DNA of 64,000 bases from Flavobacteria bacterium BBFL7 (GTDB taxonomy: Bacteria; Bacteroidota; Bacteroidia; Flavobacteriales; Flavobacteriaceae), in the NCBI GenBank assembly GCA_000153385.1, contig CH672374.1:569016-633015 (forward strand), read 5' to 3'. Below the pieces are notes generated by a model that was not told the DNA's origin, searched no databases, and saw nothing but the letters and a program-made list of their open reading frames with translations. A program made the position numbers and the translations under genes. Positions within the stretch are counted from its first letter, which is position 1, and each line of letters opens with the position of its first letter. Positions 17,703-25,634 of this stretch are shown here, one piece after another.

Positions 17703-19415
17703 CTAGTTCTTTTTACCTATTAATTGCTGATCTTCTTTCTTATCGATTAACTTCTTATCCTTTAATCGTGAGTTTTCGTTAATTTGAGAAGAGTTGTTCT
17801 CGTCAAAGAAATCTTCTTCTTGTAAAGGCAGTGGTAGCCCTTGGATTTTAGTAAGTACAGGTTTAGGTTTCCCCATAAATAGGTCATCTACAGAGTTGAG
17901 CTGTTCTTCACCTCGCCAGTTAAAGCCTCTTAGTCTTCTTGCATTCTCAGGTAATTCATCTGGCGGAATGGTTTCATCCTTAGGATTACCAATAGGTTTT
18001 ATAATGGCAATATCACCATTATTAAAGGTGATTTCTAACTTACTACTGGTTCCCTTGTTGATCCCAACTAGCTCATCAGATTCATTAGAAACATAAAGTA
18101 AGTTTTCAACGTTTTTATCAATTTTCACTTTATTTAGTTCATTATCTTTAAATAACCCTATGAGCTCTTTTCCTTTTATCTGATTATAACCATCATGAAT
18201 GGTATCCTTATCTACTATAAAGGCATTATAAAACACTCTTAAAGAATCTAGTTTTTCTGTTTCTACATTGCTTTGTAGATGAATAGAATCTCCTGTGATT
18301 TGACTTTTACCACTCCATAAAACTGGTTTTTTAATCATTTTAGTAAGTCCGGTAGATTGCCTAGTATGAATAGAATCACATCGACCGCTTAAATCACTTT
18401 TAAAAAGTCTTACGTCTCTAAAACCTCGTACAATGCGATTATCTTCTGGACCTGTCACCATTAGAGTATCTGCATGAATGTATACAGAATCTGCCTCTTG
18501 CAAGGAGATAGCTACAGCTCTTTCAGTAATAAAAACAGAATCTTTGTCTCTAAAGACTTCGGCATAATGGCCTTTTATTATCGAATTGTTTATCGTGTCT
18601 GTTACGACTATATTATTTGTCGCGCTAGCAAAATTAGTAACTCTATTAAAGTAGAGACTGTCACCGGTAACGGTTCTATTATTATAGTCTATTCGAGATT
18701 TTTTTACAAAATGGCCATAATCATTGCGTGTATCATAAAAACCACGTTCACAATAGACGGTACTGGCTTTACCTTTTATGGTCGATGGGCCATATAAATA
18801 AGCATGTCCCGTTTCAGTATAAAAATTAACCTGACTAGAATTAATAGTGTAGTCCGGATTAACGATAACCACATCATCAATAAATTGATATTTTTTTTCT
18901 TGCATAAAAAATCGGCCAACACGACTAGTAAGTGTGCTAGCAGTATCTCTTACAGTTCCACCGCTTCTATAATAGGCCTGTTGTTTATTGCGATCAAAGT
19001 ATAAGGTGTCTGTGGATAAAGTAGTCTCTGGACTGCGCATATTCACTTTACCAGCAGCAAATGCTAGTTGAGTATTCCCATTGTATTCTGCATATTTTGA
19101 ATTCATAAGAACGCTATCACCTTGATTCATACGTACAGAACCTAGTGCTCTTAAGAAATTGTCTTTTTTGTAAAAAACGGCTTGGTCACACCACATTTTA
19201 ATTCCTTGATGCACTACATAAACTTGTTGTGCATCAGATTTTGCATAAATGATGGCGTCCGGATAATTTTCTTCATCAATGAATTGGTATTCTGAAATGA
19301 CATTGATAATAGAATCATTCTCAGTAGAAGTGATGTCAGCATTTTCCAATTGAAGATCCTGACTATAAGAAAGGATGGTCATGAAAAATAGGATTATACT
19401 AATGATAATTTTCAA
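17703..19415 (-). CDS. OstA-like (LptA/LptD N-domain) periplasmic protein
   Basis: A 570-residue exported protein with an N-terminal signal peptide (to about residue 18, ILSYSQ). It is built from repeating beta strands of the OstA/LptA jelly-roll type, for example DALQ-type repeats such as NSKYAEYNGNTQLAFAAGKV and GDSLYFNRVTNFASA. Such proteins carry lipopolysaccharide across the periplasm or form part of the transport bridge. It is longer than LptA and lacks the LptD barrel, as in many Flavobacteriaceae. The start codon is TTG (19415-19413), with a -7 box 18 bp upstream. The C-terminus is charged and lysine-rich. Confidence 0.78.
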   Translation of the reverse strand: MKIIISIILFFMTILSYSQDLQLENADITSTENDSIINVISEYQFIDEENYPDAIIYAKSDAQQVYVVHQGIKMWCDQAVFYKKDNFLRALGSVRMNQGDSVLMNSKYAEYNGNTQLAFAAGKVNMRSPETTLSTDTLYFDRNKQQAYYRSGGTVRDTASTLTSRVGRFFMQEKKYQFIDDVVIVNPDYTINSSQVNFYTETGHAYLYGPSTIKGKASTVYCERGFYDTRNDYGHFVKKSRIDYNNRTVTGDSLYFNRVTNFASATNNIVVTDTINNSIIKGHYAEVFRDKDSVFITERAVAISLQEADSVYIHADTLMVTGPEDNRIVRGFRDVRLFKSDLSGRCDSIHTRQSTGLTKMIKKPVLWSGKSQITGDSIHLQSNVETEKLDSLRVFYNAFIVDKDTIHDGYNQIKGKELIGLFKDNELNKVKIDKNVENLLYVSNESDELVGINKGTSSKLEITFNNGDIAIIKPIGNPKDETIPPDELPENARRLRGFNWRGEEQLNSVDDLFMGKPKPVLTKIQGLPLPLQEEDFFDENNSSQINENSRLKDKKLIDKKEDQQLIGKKN

Positions 19416-19433
19416 TAGATTCTAATTTAATTA

Positions 19434-19441
19434 CAAAGTTA
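19434..19441 (-). promoter_or_regulatory. -7 box for the OstA-like gene
   Basis: On the minus strand the sequence is TAACTTTG, matching TAnnTTTG, 18 bp before the TTG start. No clear -33 TTG. Confidence 0.4.
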
Positions 19442-19513
19442 CTAAAACGATGCCATGATTATTAAATTAACGGATAATCTTGACTTATTATTATTAAAAA
19501 AAAGAGCAAAAAA

Positions 19514-19537
19514 AAAGCGCTCCATATGGAGCGCTTT
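19514..19537 (-). terminator. Terminator after the cysteine-rich lipoprotein gene
   Basis: AAAGCGCTCCATATGGAGCGCTTT is a perfect 24-bp palindrome that can fold with a small loop, followed on the minus strand by a long T run. It lies 16 bp after the lipoprotein stop. Confidence 0.92.
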
Positions 19538-19553
19538 ATATAATAAGTATGTT

Positions 19554-20279
19554 CTAGTTATCTTGAACTTCACCACAATCGTCTTGACAAAATGTGTTAG
19601 ACTTTGCTGTGTCGCTTAACCCTAATTGATCACCATCTACCCATACACCTACACAACGATCTATACGACCGTTATCCTTCAAAGTGTACATCACTACATA
19701 AGCAGCAAGGCAAGTACAGTCAGGCAAACAGTTGTCTCTAAATCTATAAGTAACACCTGTACGTCTTCCGTTAAAACAATTTCTTATGTTAAAAGCACAA
19801 ACATCAGGAATTCCATTCACTAATGGAGTTAAATTACAATCACTTACCACGTTCATAGAGATAGAAGCGATGTACCATCCTGGAGCTGCAGTATACTTAA
19901 AGTCAAATTTTGTGTCAACGTCATCATCATCGTCATCACTATCATTAAAACTCTTTACTTCAAAGTGACCTACAGTACCAGTACCTGGTAAATTAATATC
20001 TCTTACTAAACAAGCTCCGAAATCTGGATCTTCAATAAGAAACTTTTCTTCACCTATAGTAGTGATAGACTCAATTGGTAAAGGGTAAACTGACTCTTCT
20101 GGATTAAGTTCACTAGGTAAAACATCTCTACTAATAGCGATATTTTGCATGAAGTCTATAAAATCAGCTTCAGTCATCTTATCGATGTTCTGAGTTTCAT
20201 ATTGATCAACATTTGCATCTTCACTAGAACAAGAAGCTGCTATAATTCCTAAAATAAAAAGTGTAAATATTTTTTTCAT
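19554..20279 (-). CDS. Secreted cysteine-rich lipoprotein of unknown function
   Basis: About 241 residues from the ATG at 20279 (MKKIFTLF); an upstream ATG at 20303 would add eight residues before the signal peptide and is less likely. The lipobox is AASC. The body has an acidic Asp run (SDDDDDDVD) near the middle and a C-terminal half with at least ten cysteines (for example CAFNIRNC, NCLPDCTC, FCQDDC), suggesting a disulfide-stabilised surface domain. I do not recognise the family. A promoter is upstream and a strong terminator downstream, so it is a single-gene transcript. Confidence 0.8.
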   Translation of the reverse strand: MKKIFTLFILGIIAASCSSEDANVDQYETQNIDKMTEADFIDFMQNIAISRDVLPSELNPEESVYPLPIESITTIGEEKFLIEDPDFGACLVRDINLPGTGTVGHFEVKSFNDSDDDDDDVDTKFDFKYTAAPGWYIASISMNVVSDCNLTPLVNGIPDVCAFNIRNCFNGRRTGVTYRFRDNCLPDCTCLAAYVVMYTLKDNGRIDRCVGVWVDGDQLGLSDTAKSNTFCQDDCGEVQDN

Positions 20280-20300
20280 GATCCTATTAATTGGGTAGGA

Positions 20301-20332
20301 CAAAACTAATTCTAATTAGGAGGATTTCTCAA
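20301..20332 (-). promoter_or_regulatory. Promoter of the cysteine-rich lipoprotein gene
   Basis: Minus strand: TTG (20332-20330), a 21-bp spacer and TAGTTTTG (20308-20301), a good flavobacterial -33/-7 pair, about 22 bp before the chosen ATG. It overlaps the alternative upstream ATG at 20303, which supports the shorter start. Confidence 0.6.
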
Positions 20333-20462
20333 CATTGTGTTAAGTTTTCGCTATGCAGACCTTTAAAGTCGTTAACAAACACTTATCATTTTAAAACGTT
20401 GTTAGATAGTGTTTTAAATAAACTGTTAAACGGCTTAAATGACTTATTGTCGACCTTTGAGA

Positions 20463-21230
20463 TTAAGGCAGTTGAAAGTAATGCCAGTTTATTTCATTTT
20501 TATAATTTCCTTCGGTGGTAAACGCAGATTTCATTACTTGTAAATCTCCTTTAGAGTCTTTTTCGATGTTACTCACTGAATACTTGACGATATTCCATCC
20601 TTCATTTAAAGTGACATGGTATTCTCTTTTTGATTCTTTTATGACCATACCAGACTCATCTACTTCTACAGGTGAACTATTAGTACCATTAATACTAGTA
20701 ACGCTATCGCTATATAGCCACATGTAAAAATGACCTACCACAGGATCATACTTTTCTGGGTTCATATTATATGTAATAAACTCTTTTGAGGAGCCAGGAA
20801 ATATACGACCGGTTCTATTACCGTTTTCATAAGTCTCAAAGCCATAATATTTTCCAGCTAGAGCAATCTTGGTATCTGGGTTGGATATGGTTAGATTTTC
20901 TAGAGGACTAAAAATATCTTCTAGGCCTATGGCACTTAATTCATAACCTGCATCACTTGAAGAATTATACTTATCAAAAGCAGCCTGAGATGTTGAGATA
21001 AATTGATTAGGGAAGTTTATCTTAAGTACTCCGTTAGTATTAACTTCACCCTTAAATAATGGATCTACAAAAAAGCCCATGATGTTAAGCTGTGCTGCGT
21101 TACCATCATAATCCATTACATTTCCCGTTATACTATTAGAATATTCAAGTGTGGTCTCGGCCTTCTCTTTACAAGAATTAGAAAATAGTAAAAGTGCTAT
21201 TAATAGGGAAGTATAAATATATTTGATCAT
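20463..21230 (-). CDS. Lipoprotein of unknown function
   Basis: A 255-residue lipoprotein: N-terminal hydrophobic helix, then lipobox SNSC at about residue 20. The mature part begins with a small beta-rich module (NSITGNVMDYDGNAAQLNIMGFF) that resembles peptidase-regulatory/carboxypeptidase-like folds, followed by a segment describing a compact beta domain rich in Gly, Asn and Tyr. No enzyme motif is visible. A CTTTCGCGAAAG palindrome begins 18 bp before its ATG. It stands alone between two other minus-strand units. Confidence 0.72.
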   Translation of the reverse strand: MIKYIYTSLLIALLLFSNSCKEKAETTLEYSNSITGNVMDYDGNAAQLNIMGFFVDPLFKGEVNTNGVLKINFPNQFISTSQAAFDKYNSSSDAGYELSAIGLEDIFSPLENLTISNPDTKIALAGKYYGFETYENGNRTGRIFPGSSKEFITYNMNPEKYDPVVGHFYMWLYSDSVTSINGTNSSPVEVDESGMVIKESKREYHVTLNEGWNIVKYSVSNIEKDSKGDLQVMKSAFTTEGNYKNEINWHYFQLP

Positions 21231-21247
21231 TAGGTTGGTGTGTTAAC

Positions 21248-21261
21248 GCTTTCGCGAAAGC
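21248..21261. repeat. CTTTCGCGAAAG palindrome, copy 3
   Basis: GCTTTCGCGAAAGC, perfect over 14 bp, in the 5' flank of the lipoprotein gene that starts at 21230. Outer bases are CG on the left and AG on the right. Confidence 0.95.
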
Positions 21262-21303
21262 AGAATTTAAATATCTATTGCAACGTAAAAAATAAAGAGA
21301 TTA

Positions 21304-21543
21304 TTATCTTCTTTTATCTGTTTTAAACATAGAATCTAATATGGTATTGATTCCTTGAAAAATAAATACAACGGCTAAAATACAGAAAGCAATACCAGGC
21401 ATTAAAAATATAATAGGATGATCACTGCCTGCACCTAAATATGTTAAAATAGGTCCTGCAATTAAAAATGGTATAGCGGTTAAAAGTCTAGTAATCCCTT
21501 TACTTAACACTTCTTTATCTGTAGATGGTTGCTGTTGTTCCAT
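21304..21543 (-). CDS. Small two-helix membrane protein, DUF6095-like
   Basis: About 79 residues with two hydrophobic helices (LTAIPFLIAGPILTYLGAG and IIFLMPGIAFCILAVVFIF) and a basic C-terminus KTDKRR. This matches small flavobacterial membrane proteins grouped as DUF6095, function unknown. The ATG at 21543 overlaps the last base of the murQ stop (TAATG), so translation is probably coupled; an upstream TTG two codons earlier is the only alternative. Confidence 0.75.
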   Translation of the reverse strand: MEQQQPSTDKEVLSKGITRLLTAIPFLIAGPILTYLGAGSDHPIIFLMPGIAFCILAVVFIFQGINTILDSMFKTDKRR

Positions 21544-22355
21544 TAACAAGTTCCTATATGATCTATTGCAGACCTCACACTTCCATATTCTAAAAGAGCT
21601 CTATGAGCGTTTTCATAGTTAATTCCCGTTTGCTCCATGATCATTCTGGTGCCGCGGTCCACTAACTTATCGTTACTTAGTTGCATGTCAACCATTTTAT
21701 TCCCTTTTATATGACCTAATTGAATCATCACTGAAGTGCTAATCATATTAAGAATCATTTTTTGAGCAGTACCTGCCTTCATACGGCTACTGCCAGTTAC
21801 AAATTCTGGTCCCACAATAGGAGTGATGGGGAATTGTGATTCTTTTGCGATAGGGCTATTTACATTACAAGTGATAGAACCTGTCGTGATATTTAATAGG
21901 TTACAACTTTTTAATCCACCTAGGACATAAGGTGTTGTACCACTAGCTGCTATACCGATAACGGTATCGTTTTTATTTATCGAATGAGCTTGTAAATCTT
22001 TAATCGCTTGTAAGGTATCATCCTCAGCATTTTCTACAGCATGTCTTATGGCAGTATCACCACCAGCAATAAGGCCAATGATTTTATCTGGTGAAACACC
22101 AAAGGTAGGAGGACATTCACTAGCATCTAGAATTCCTAGCCGACCACTAGTTCCTGCGCCTATGTAAAATAAACGACCACCAGATTGCATCTTTTGTACT
22201 ATATGGTCCACCAAAGATTCAATTTGAGGAATCACTTGCTGTACGGCCAGAGCAACTTTTTGATCTTCACGATTAATATTGTTAAGCAAGTCTACGGTGG
22301 ACATATTTTCTAGTCCGTCATATAATGAATCCTGCTCAGTAGTTTTAGTAAACAT
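21543..22355 (-). CDS. murQ: N-acetylmuramic acid 6-phosphate etherase
   Basis: A cytoplasmic 270-residue SIS-domain lyase that splits the D-lactyl ether of MurNAc-6-phosphate to give GlcNAc-6-phosphate in peptidoglycan recycling. The signature FYIGAGTSGRLGILDASECPPTFG is present across about residues 62-85, followed by GLIAGGDTAIRHAVENAEDD and TGSSRMKAGTAQKMILN. Length is slightly shorter than E. coli MurQ (about 300) but the core is complete. It lies 3 bp after ribB and overlaps the next small membrane protein gene by one base. Confidence 0.95.
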   Translation of the reverse strand: MFTKTTEQDSLYDGLENMSTVDLLNNINREDQKVALAVQQVIPQIESLVDHIVQKMQSGGRLFYIGAGTSGRLGILDASECPPTFGVSPDKIIGLIAGGDTAIRHAVENAEDDTLQAIKDLQAHSINKNDTVIGIAASGTTPYVLGGLKSCNLLNITTGSITCNVNSPIAKESQFPITPIVGPEFVTGSSRMKAGTAQKMILNMISTSVMIQLGHIKGNKMVDMQLSNDKLVDRGTRMIMEQTGINYENAHRALLEYGSVRSAIDHIGTC

Positions 22356-22358
22356 GTT

Positions 22359-23513
22359 TTAGTAGCTTATGGTTTCCGTGATCTCTAAACCATAGCCTAT
22401 CATTCCTATACGCTTGCTTTGCTCGCTGTTCGTCAATAATTTTAATTTGGAGATTTTTAAATCGTGTAAGATTTGAGCTCCAATTCCATAATCTCTATTG
22501 TCTAGATTTTTACGTGGCGCTTTAACCTCACCATTTTCTTGTAATTCTTTTAATTGTTCTAATCTGCTCAACATATTTTCTGGTTGAAACTGTTGATTGA
22601 TAAAAACAATTGCTCCTTTTCCTTCTTTATTCAAACGTTCAAACATGGCGTCTAATTTTCTATCAGCTTCAGAAGTCAAAGTGCTGAAAAGGTCATTATT
22701 TACTTGAGTAGAGTTCATACGTGTTAGTATTTCCTCTTCTTCATCCCAATCACCTAAGGTTAAGGCTAGGTGAATTTGTTGATTTGTAGTTTGTTGATAG
22801 GCTCTTAATCGATATTCTCCAAAACGAGTACGCAGATTAAAGTCTTCTTTCTTTAAAATTAGGCTATCATTTTTCATACGATAAGCCACAAGATCCTCAA
22901 TAGAAACTAATTTTACATCAAACTTTTTTGCTACTTCAATTAATTGAGGTAGTCTAGCCATGGTTCCATCCTCATTCATGATTTCTACAATGACACCGGC
23001 AGGTTCGTGACCAGCTAATCGCGCAAAATCAATCGCCGCTTCTGTATGACCTGTTCTTCTTAAAACACCGCCATCACGTGCTCTTAATGGAAAAATATGT
23101 CCTGGTTTACTTAAGTCATGACCTCTAGTATCTTTGTGGATCATCGCTTGAATTGTTTTAGCTCTATCGCTTGCACTAATTCCAGTAGTTACACCATGAC
23201 CTCTTAAGTCTACAGAAACAGTAAAGGCGGTTTCCATAGGATCAGAATTATTAGTCACCATCATGTCTAATTCCAATTCCTGACAGCGAGACTCAGTAAT
23301 AGGCATACATATTAAGCCACGACCATGCGTGGCCATAAAGTTGATCATTTCTGGAGTAACAGATTGTGCAGAGGCTAAAAAATCACCTTCATTTTCCCTA
23401 TTCTCATCATCCACAACAATTATTACCTTACCGTTTTTGATATCTTCAATAGCGTCTTCAATAGAGTCTAGTTGAAATGATGTATTTTTTTTAATTGCAG
23501 TACTAGCAGTCAT
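22359..23513 (-). CDS. ribB: 3,4-dihydroxy-2-butanone 4-phosphate synthase with degenerate GTP cyclohydrolase II-like tail
   Basis: Residues 1-210 are DHBP synthase, the riboflavin enzyme that converts ribulose 5-phosphate to the four-carbon precursor: VVDDENRENEGDFLASAQ (acidic metal/substrate loop) and RDGGVLRRTGHTEAAIDFA are present. The remaining 170 residues align in layout with GTP cyclohydrolase II (RibA) but lack its zinc cysteines and the SLRCDCG-type motif; the equivalent region reads TRMNSTQVNNDLFSTL. Only the RibB activity is therefore expected. A TATCTTTG box lies 20 bp upstream although the LptF-like gene is only 31 bp away, so it may have its own promoter within the operon. Confidence 0.92.
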   Translation of the reverse strand: MTASTAIKKNTSFQLDSIEDAIEDIKNGKVIIVVDDENRENEGDFLASAQSVTPEMINFMATHGRGLICMPITESRCQELELDMMVTNNSDPMETAFTVSVDLRGHGVTTGISASDRAKTIQAMIHKDTRGHDLSKPGHIFPLRARDGGVLRRTGHTEAAIDFARLAGHEPAGVIVEIMNEDGTMARLPQLIEVAKKFDVKLVSIEDLVAYRMKNDSLILKKEDFNLRTRFGEYRLRAYQQTTNQQIHLALTLGDWDEEEEILTRMNSTQVNNDLFSTLTSEADRKLDAMFERLNKEGKGAIVFINQQFQPENMLSRLEQLKELQENGEVKAPRKNLDNRDYGIGAQILHDLKISKLKLLTNSEQSKRIGMIGYGLEITETISY

Positions 23514-23532
23514 GGGGCTTTTATCTTTTGCA

Positions 23533-23540
23533 CAAAGATA
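23533..23540 (-). promoter_or_regulatory. -7 box upstream of ribB
   Basis: Minus-strand TATCTTTG (TAnnTTTG) in the 31-bp gap between the LptF-like gene and ribB. No matching -33 TTG. Confidence 0.35.
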
Positions 23541-23544
23541 AGAA

Positions 23545-24990
23545 TTAGACAGCTGTGCTAGGATTCTTTGGCTTTTTTTTAAATTTCGATACTAGGGTTT
23601 CAACTGCACCACCTAAATCAAAAAATCCTTGATCTGTCGTTGCTCGATAGGTGAGCAGTATTCCTAGTGGGAAAATGATAAGAGTACCCATCCATGCACC
23701 TAACCAAGTAGGGAAAGCACCTTCAACAGCAGATTTTTCTGCAAAAATATTGATAAAATGATACGTCAAAAAGAATAAAGTAGCTATAACTAAAGGCAAT
23801 CCCATACCACCTTTTCTTATAATGGCACCTAGTGGTGCACCTATGAAAAATAGAATGATACAAGCAGCACCTAATACAAATTTCTTCTGTATCTCGATCT
23901 CATGCTTTGCAATACGTTTTGACTCCTCACTTAATTGAAATAACCTATTATTTAAGGCAGATCGTTGTTGCTTCAGTTTATTGATTGTATTTTCAATCGT
24001 GCGTCTCTGGTCGTAGATCTTTAATTCACTTATAAAATTATCTGTAATATTACCAGGAGTAATGGTATCTGTTATTCTAGATTTCATTAATTCTGGAGCC
24101 CATTTTTTATGTTGGCCTTTATGATAAAATGAAAGATTATCATTAAACTTTGTGGTAAAAGAATCGATACTAGTCTGTAGTTCGTGAATTTTAAGCATAC
24201 GATGATTGTCTGTAACATCAGCTTTGTTGAGGTCAGTATTATTTAAACCTGACACATCAACGTTAAGCGTATAGGTGTCAAAATAACTACGTACAAACGG
24301 AGAGCTTCTTCTTTTTTGAGCATTTTCAGGGAATAAGTCATCATAATAATTTCCGTCTGTCAATACTAATTGAATAATATTTGATTTTAAGGAACTTTTT
24401 AATTCACCCTTTTTACTTTTAATGACCGTGTAATTCCCGTTGCGTTTGGGATTTTTTTTATGAATTAAAACGTTATCTAAATACTGACCACGATCGCCTG
24501 TTTTTTGATCTACCTTTATGTTGATATCACCTAGTTGGTTAAAATTACCAACTCCTATAGCCATGGCTGGTTTACTATTAACGATGTTACGTCTTAGATT
24601 TCCCTGCTTAAAGTGTCCCCAAGGTATCACTGTGTTTGCAAAGAAAAAAGAGGTTACTCCTAAGGTTCCTACAACAATCATTAAAGAACGCATAGCGCGT
24701 TGTAGAGATATACCATTAGATTTCATCGCTGCAAACTCATAATTTTCGGCCATATTTCCGAAAACCATAATCGAAGCTAAAATGATACTTAAGGGTAAGG
24801 CTAGAGGTACAATTACTGGAATGGTATACATCATAAATTTAGCTATGGTAATCATATCTAAATCTTTTCCTGCTAGATCTTTAATGTATAACCAAATCGC
24901 TTGTAGGATAAGAATAAACATAATGACAATAAAGACGCTTAAAAACGTCTTTATAAATGAAGTCAATATGTATCGATCCAGTATTTTCAA
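23545..24990 (-). CDS. LptF/LptG family permease (YjgP/YjgQ)
   Basis: A 481-residue inner-membrane subunit of the LPS export ABC transporter. Three N-terminal helices (residues about 12-120), a large periplasmic domain (about 125-370) and three C-terminal helices are visible. Typical motifs are ILDRYILTSFIKTFLSVF at the start and NYEFAAMKSNGISLQRAMRSL, the cytoplasmic coupling helix. The start codon is TTG at 24990, one base after the lolA stop, indicating coupled translation; LptF and LptG cannot be separated by eye. It fits functionally with the nearby OstA-like gene. Confidence 0.92.
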   Translation of the reverse strand: MKILDRYILTSFIKTFLSVFIVIMFILILQAIWLYIKDLAGKDLDMITIAKFMMYTIPVIVPLALPLSIILASIMVFGNMAENYEFAAMKSNGISLQRAMRSLMIVVGTLGVTSFFFANTVIPWGHFKQGNLRRNIVNSKPAMAIGVGNFNQLGDINIKVDQKTGDRGQYLDNVLIHKKNPKRNGNYTVIKSKKGELKSSLKSNIIQLVLTDGNYYDDLFPENAQKRRSSPFVRSYFDTYTLNVDVSGLNNTDLNKADVTDNHRMLKIHELQTSIDSFTTKFNDNLSFYHKGQHKKWAPELMKSRITDTITPGNITDNFISELKIYDQRRTIENTINKLKQQRSALNNRLFQLSEESKRIAKHEIEIQKKFVLGAACIILFFIGAPLGAIIRKGGMGLPLVIATLFFLTYHFINIFAEKSAVEGAFPTWLGAWMGTLIIFPLGILLTYRATTDQGFFDLGGAVETLVSKFKKKPKNPSTAV

Positions 24991-24991
24991 C

Positions 24992-25630
24992 TTAATCTAA
25001 ATTCTCTATATCCCAACCATCATAGTCTTTAGAATCAAAATAGAAACACTTTTTAGAAAGTGGTTGATTGGTTTTAAGGGATAATAATGTGAATGTAGCT
25101 TTAGTACCACTTACTTCAGTGACAATGGCATTGTAGATATGCTTTGTATTGATGTCTATACCTAATAGTACTTGTTTGTACTCAGAGTCTGATTTTATAG
25201 GTGTTAACTTGATGTATTGAATTTTACGTCCACGAACATTTTGTTCTATATCCCATTCTGCACGATAACCTTTTTCATAAAAAGTTAATATGTTAGTAGG
25301 AGAGATCAGTCCATCTTCATTATCTGACTGTGTAGAAATAGTTACTTGCTCATCTTCACGATTGATGACGTATAGTTTATCACCGTTAAAAACATAGGTG
25401 CTACCTAAAAATTCAACGTTATAATTGTCACCACTCAATGTTGCTTCACCTTGTACATCCATGTTCAATTGTGACTTTGAATTTTGTAAATTACCTTTAT
25501 AGGTAAATACTACATTCTCATAACTCTTAAACTTTGTCGCTACTTCTTTTAATAGCTGATCTGCTTTTGATGATTGCGCATTGCTTATAGAAGCAACGGA
25601 TAATAGTAATAAAATGAAAATCTTTTTCAT
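24992..25630 (-). CDS. LolA-like outer-membrane lipoprotein carrier
   Basis: A 212-residue periplasmic protein with signal peptide MKKIFILLLLSVASISNAQ. The mature part has the LolA half-barrel pattern (KFKSYENVVFTYKGNLQ, GEATLSGDNYNVEFLGSTYVFNGDKLYVINREDEQVT). It would ferry lipoproteins from the inner to the outer membrane, of which this region encodes many. It lies 4 bp after ftsK and one base before the LptF-like gene, in the order common in Flavobacteriaceae. Confidence 0.85.
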   Translation of the reverse strand: MKKIFILLLLSVASISNAQSSKADQLLKEVATKFKSYENVVFTYKGNLQNSKSQLNMDVQGEATLSGDNYNVEFLGSTYVFNGDKLYVINREDEQVTISTQSDNEDGLISPTNILTFYEKGYRAEWDIEQNVRGRKIQYIKLTPIKSDSEYKQVLLGIDINTKHIYNAIVTEVSGTKATFTLLSLKTNQPLSKKCFYFDSKDYDGWDIENLD

Positions 25631-25634
25631 GGTC

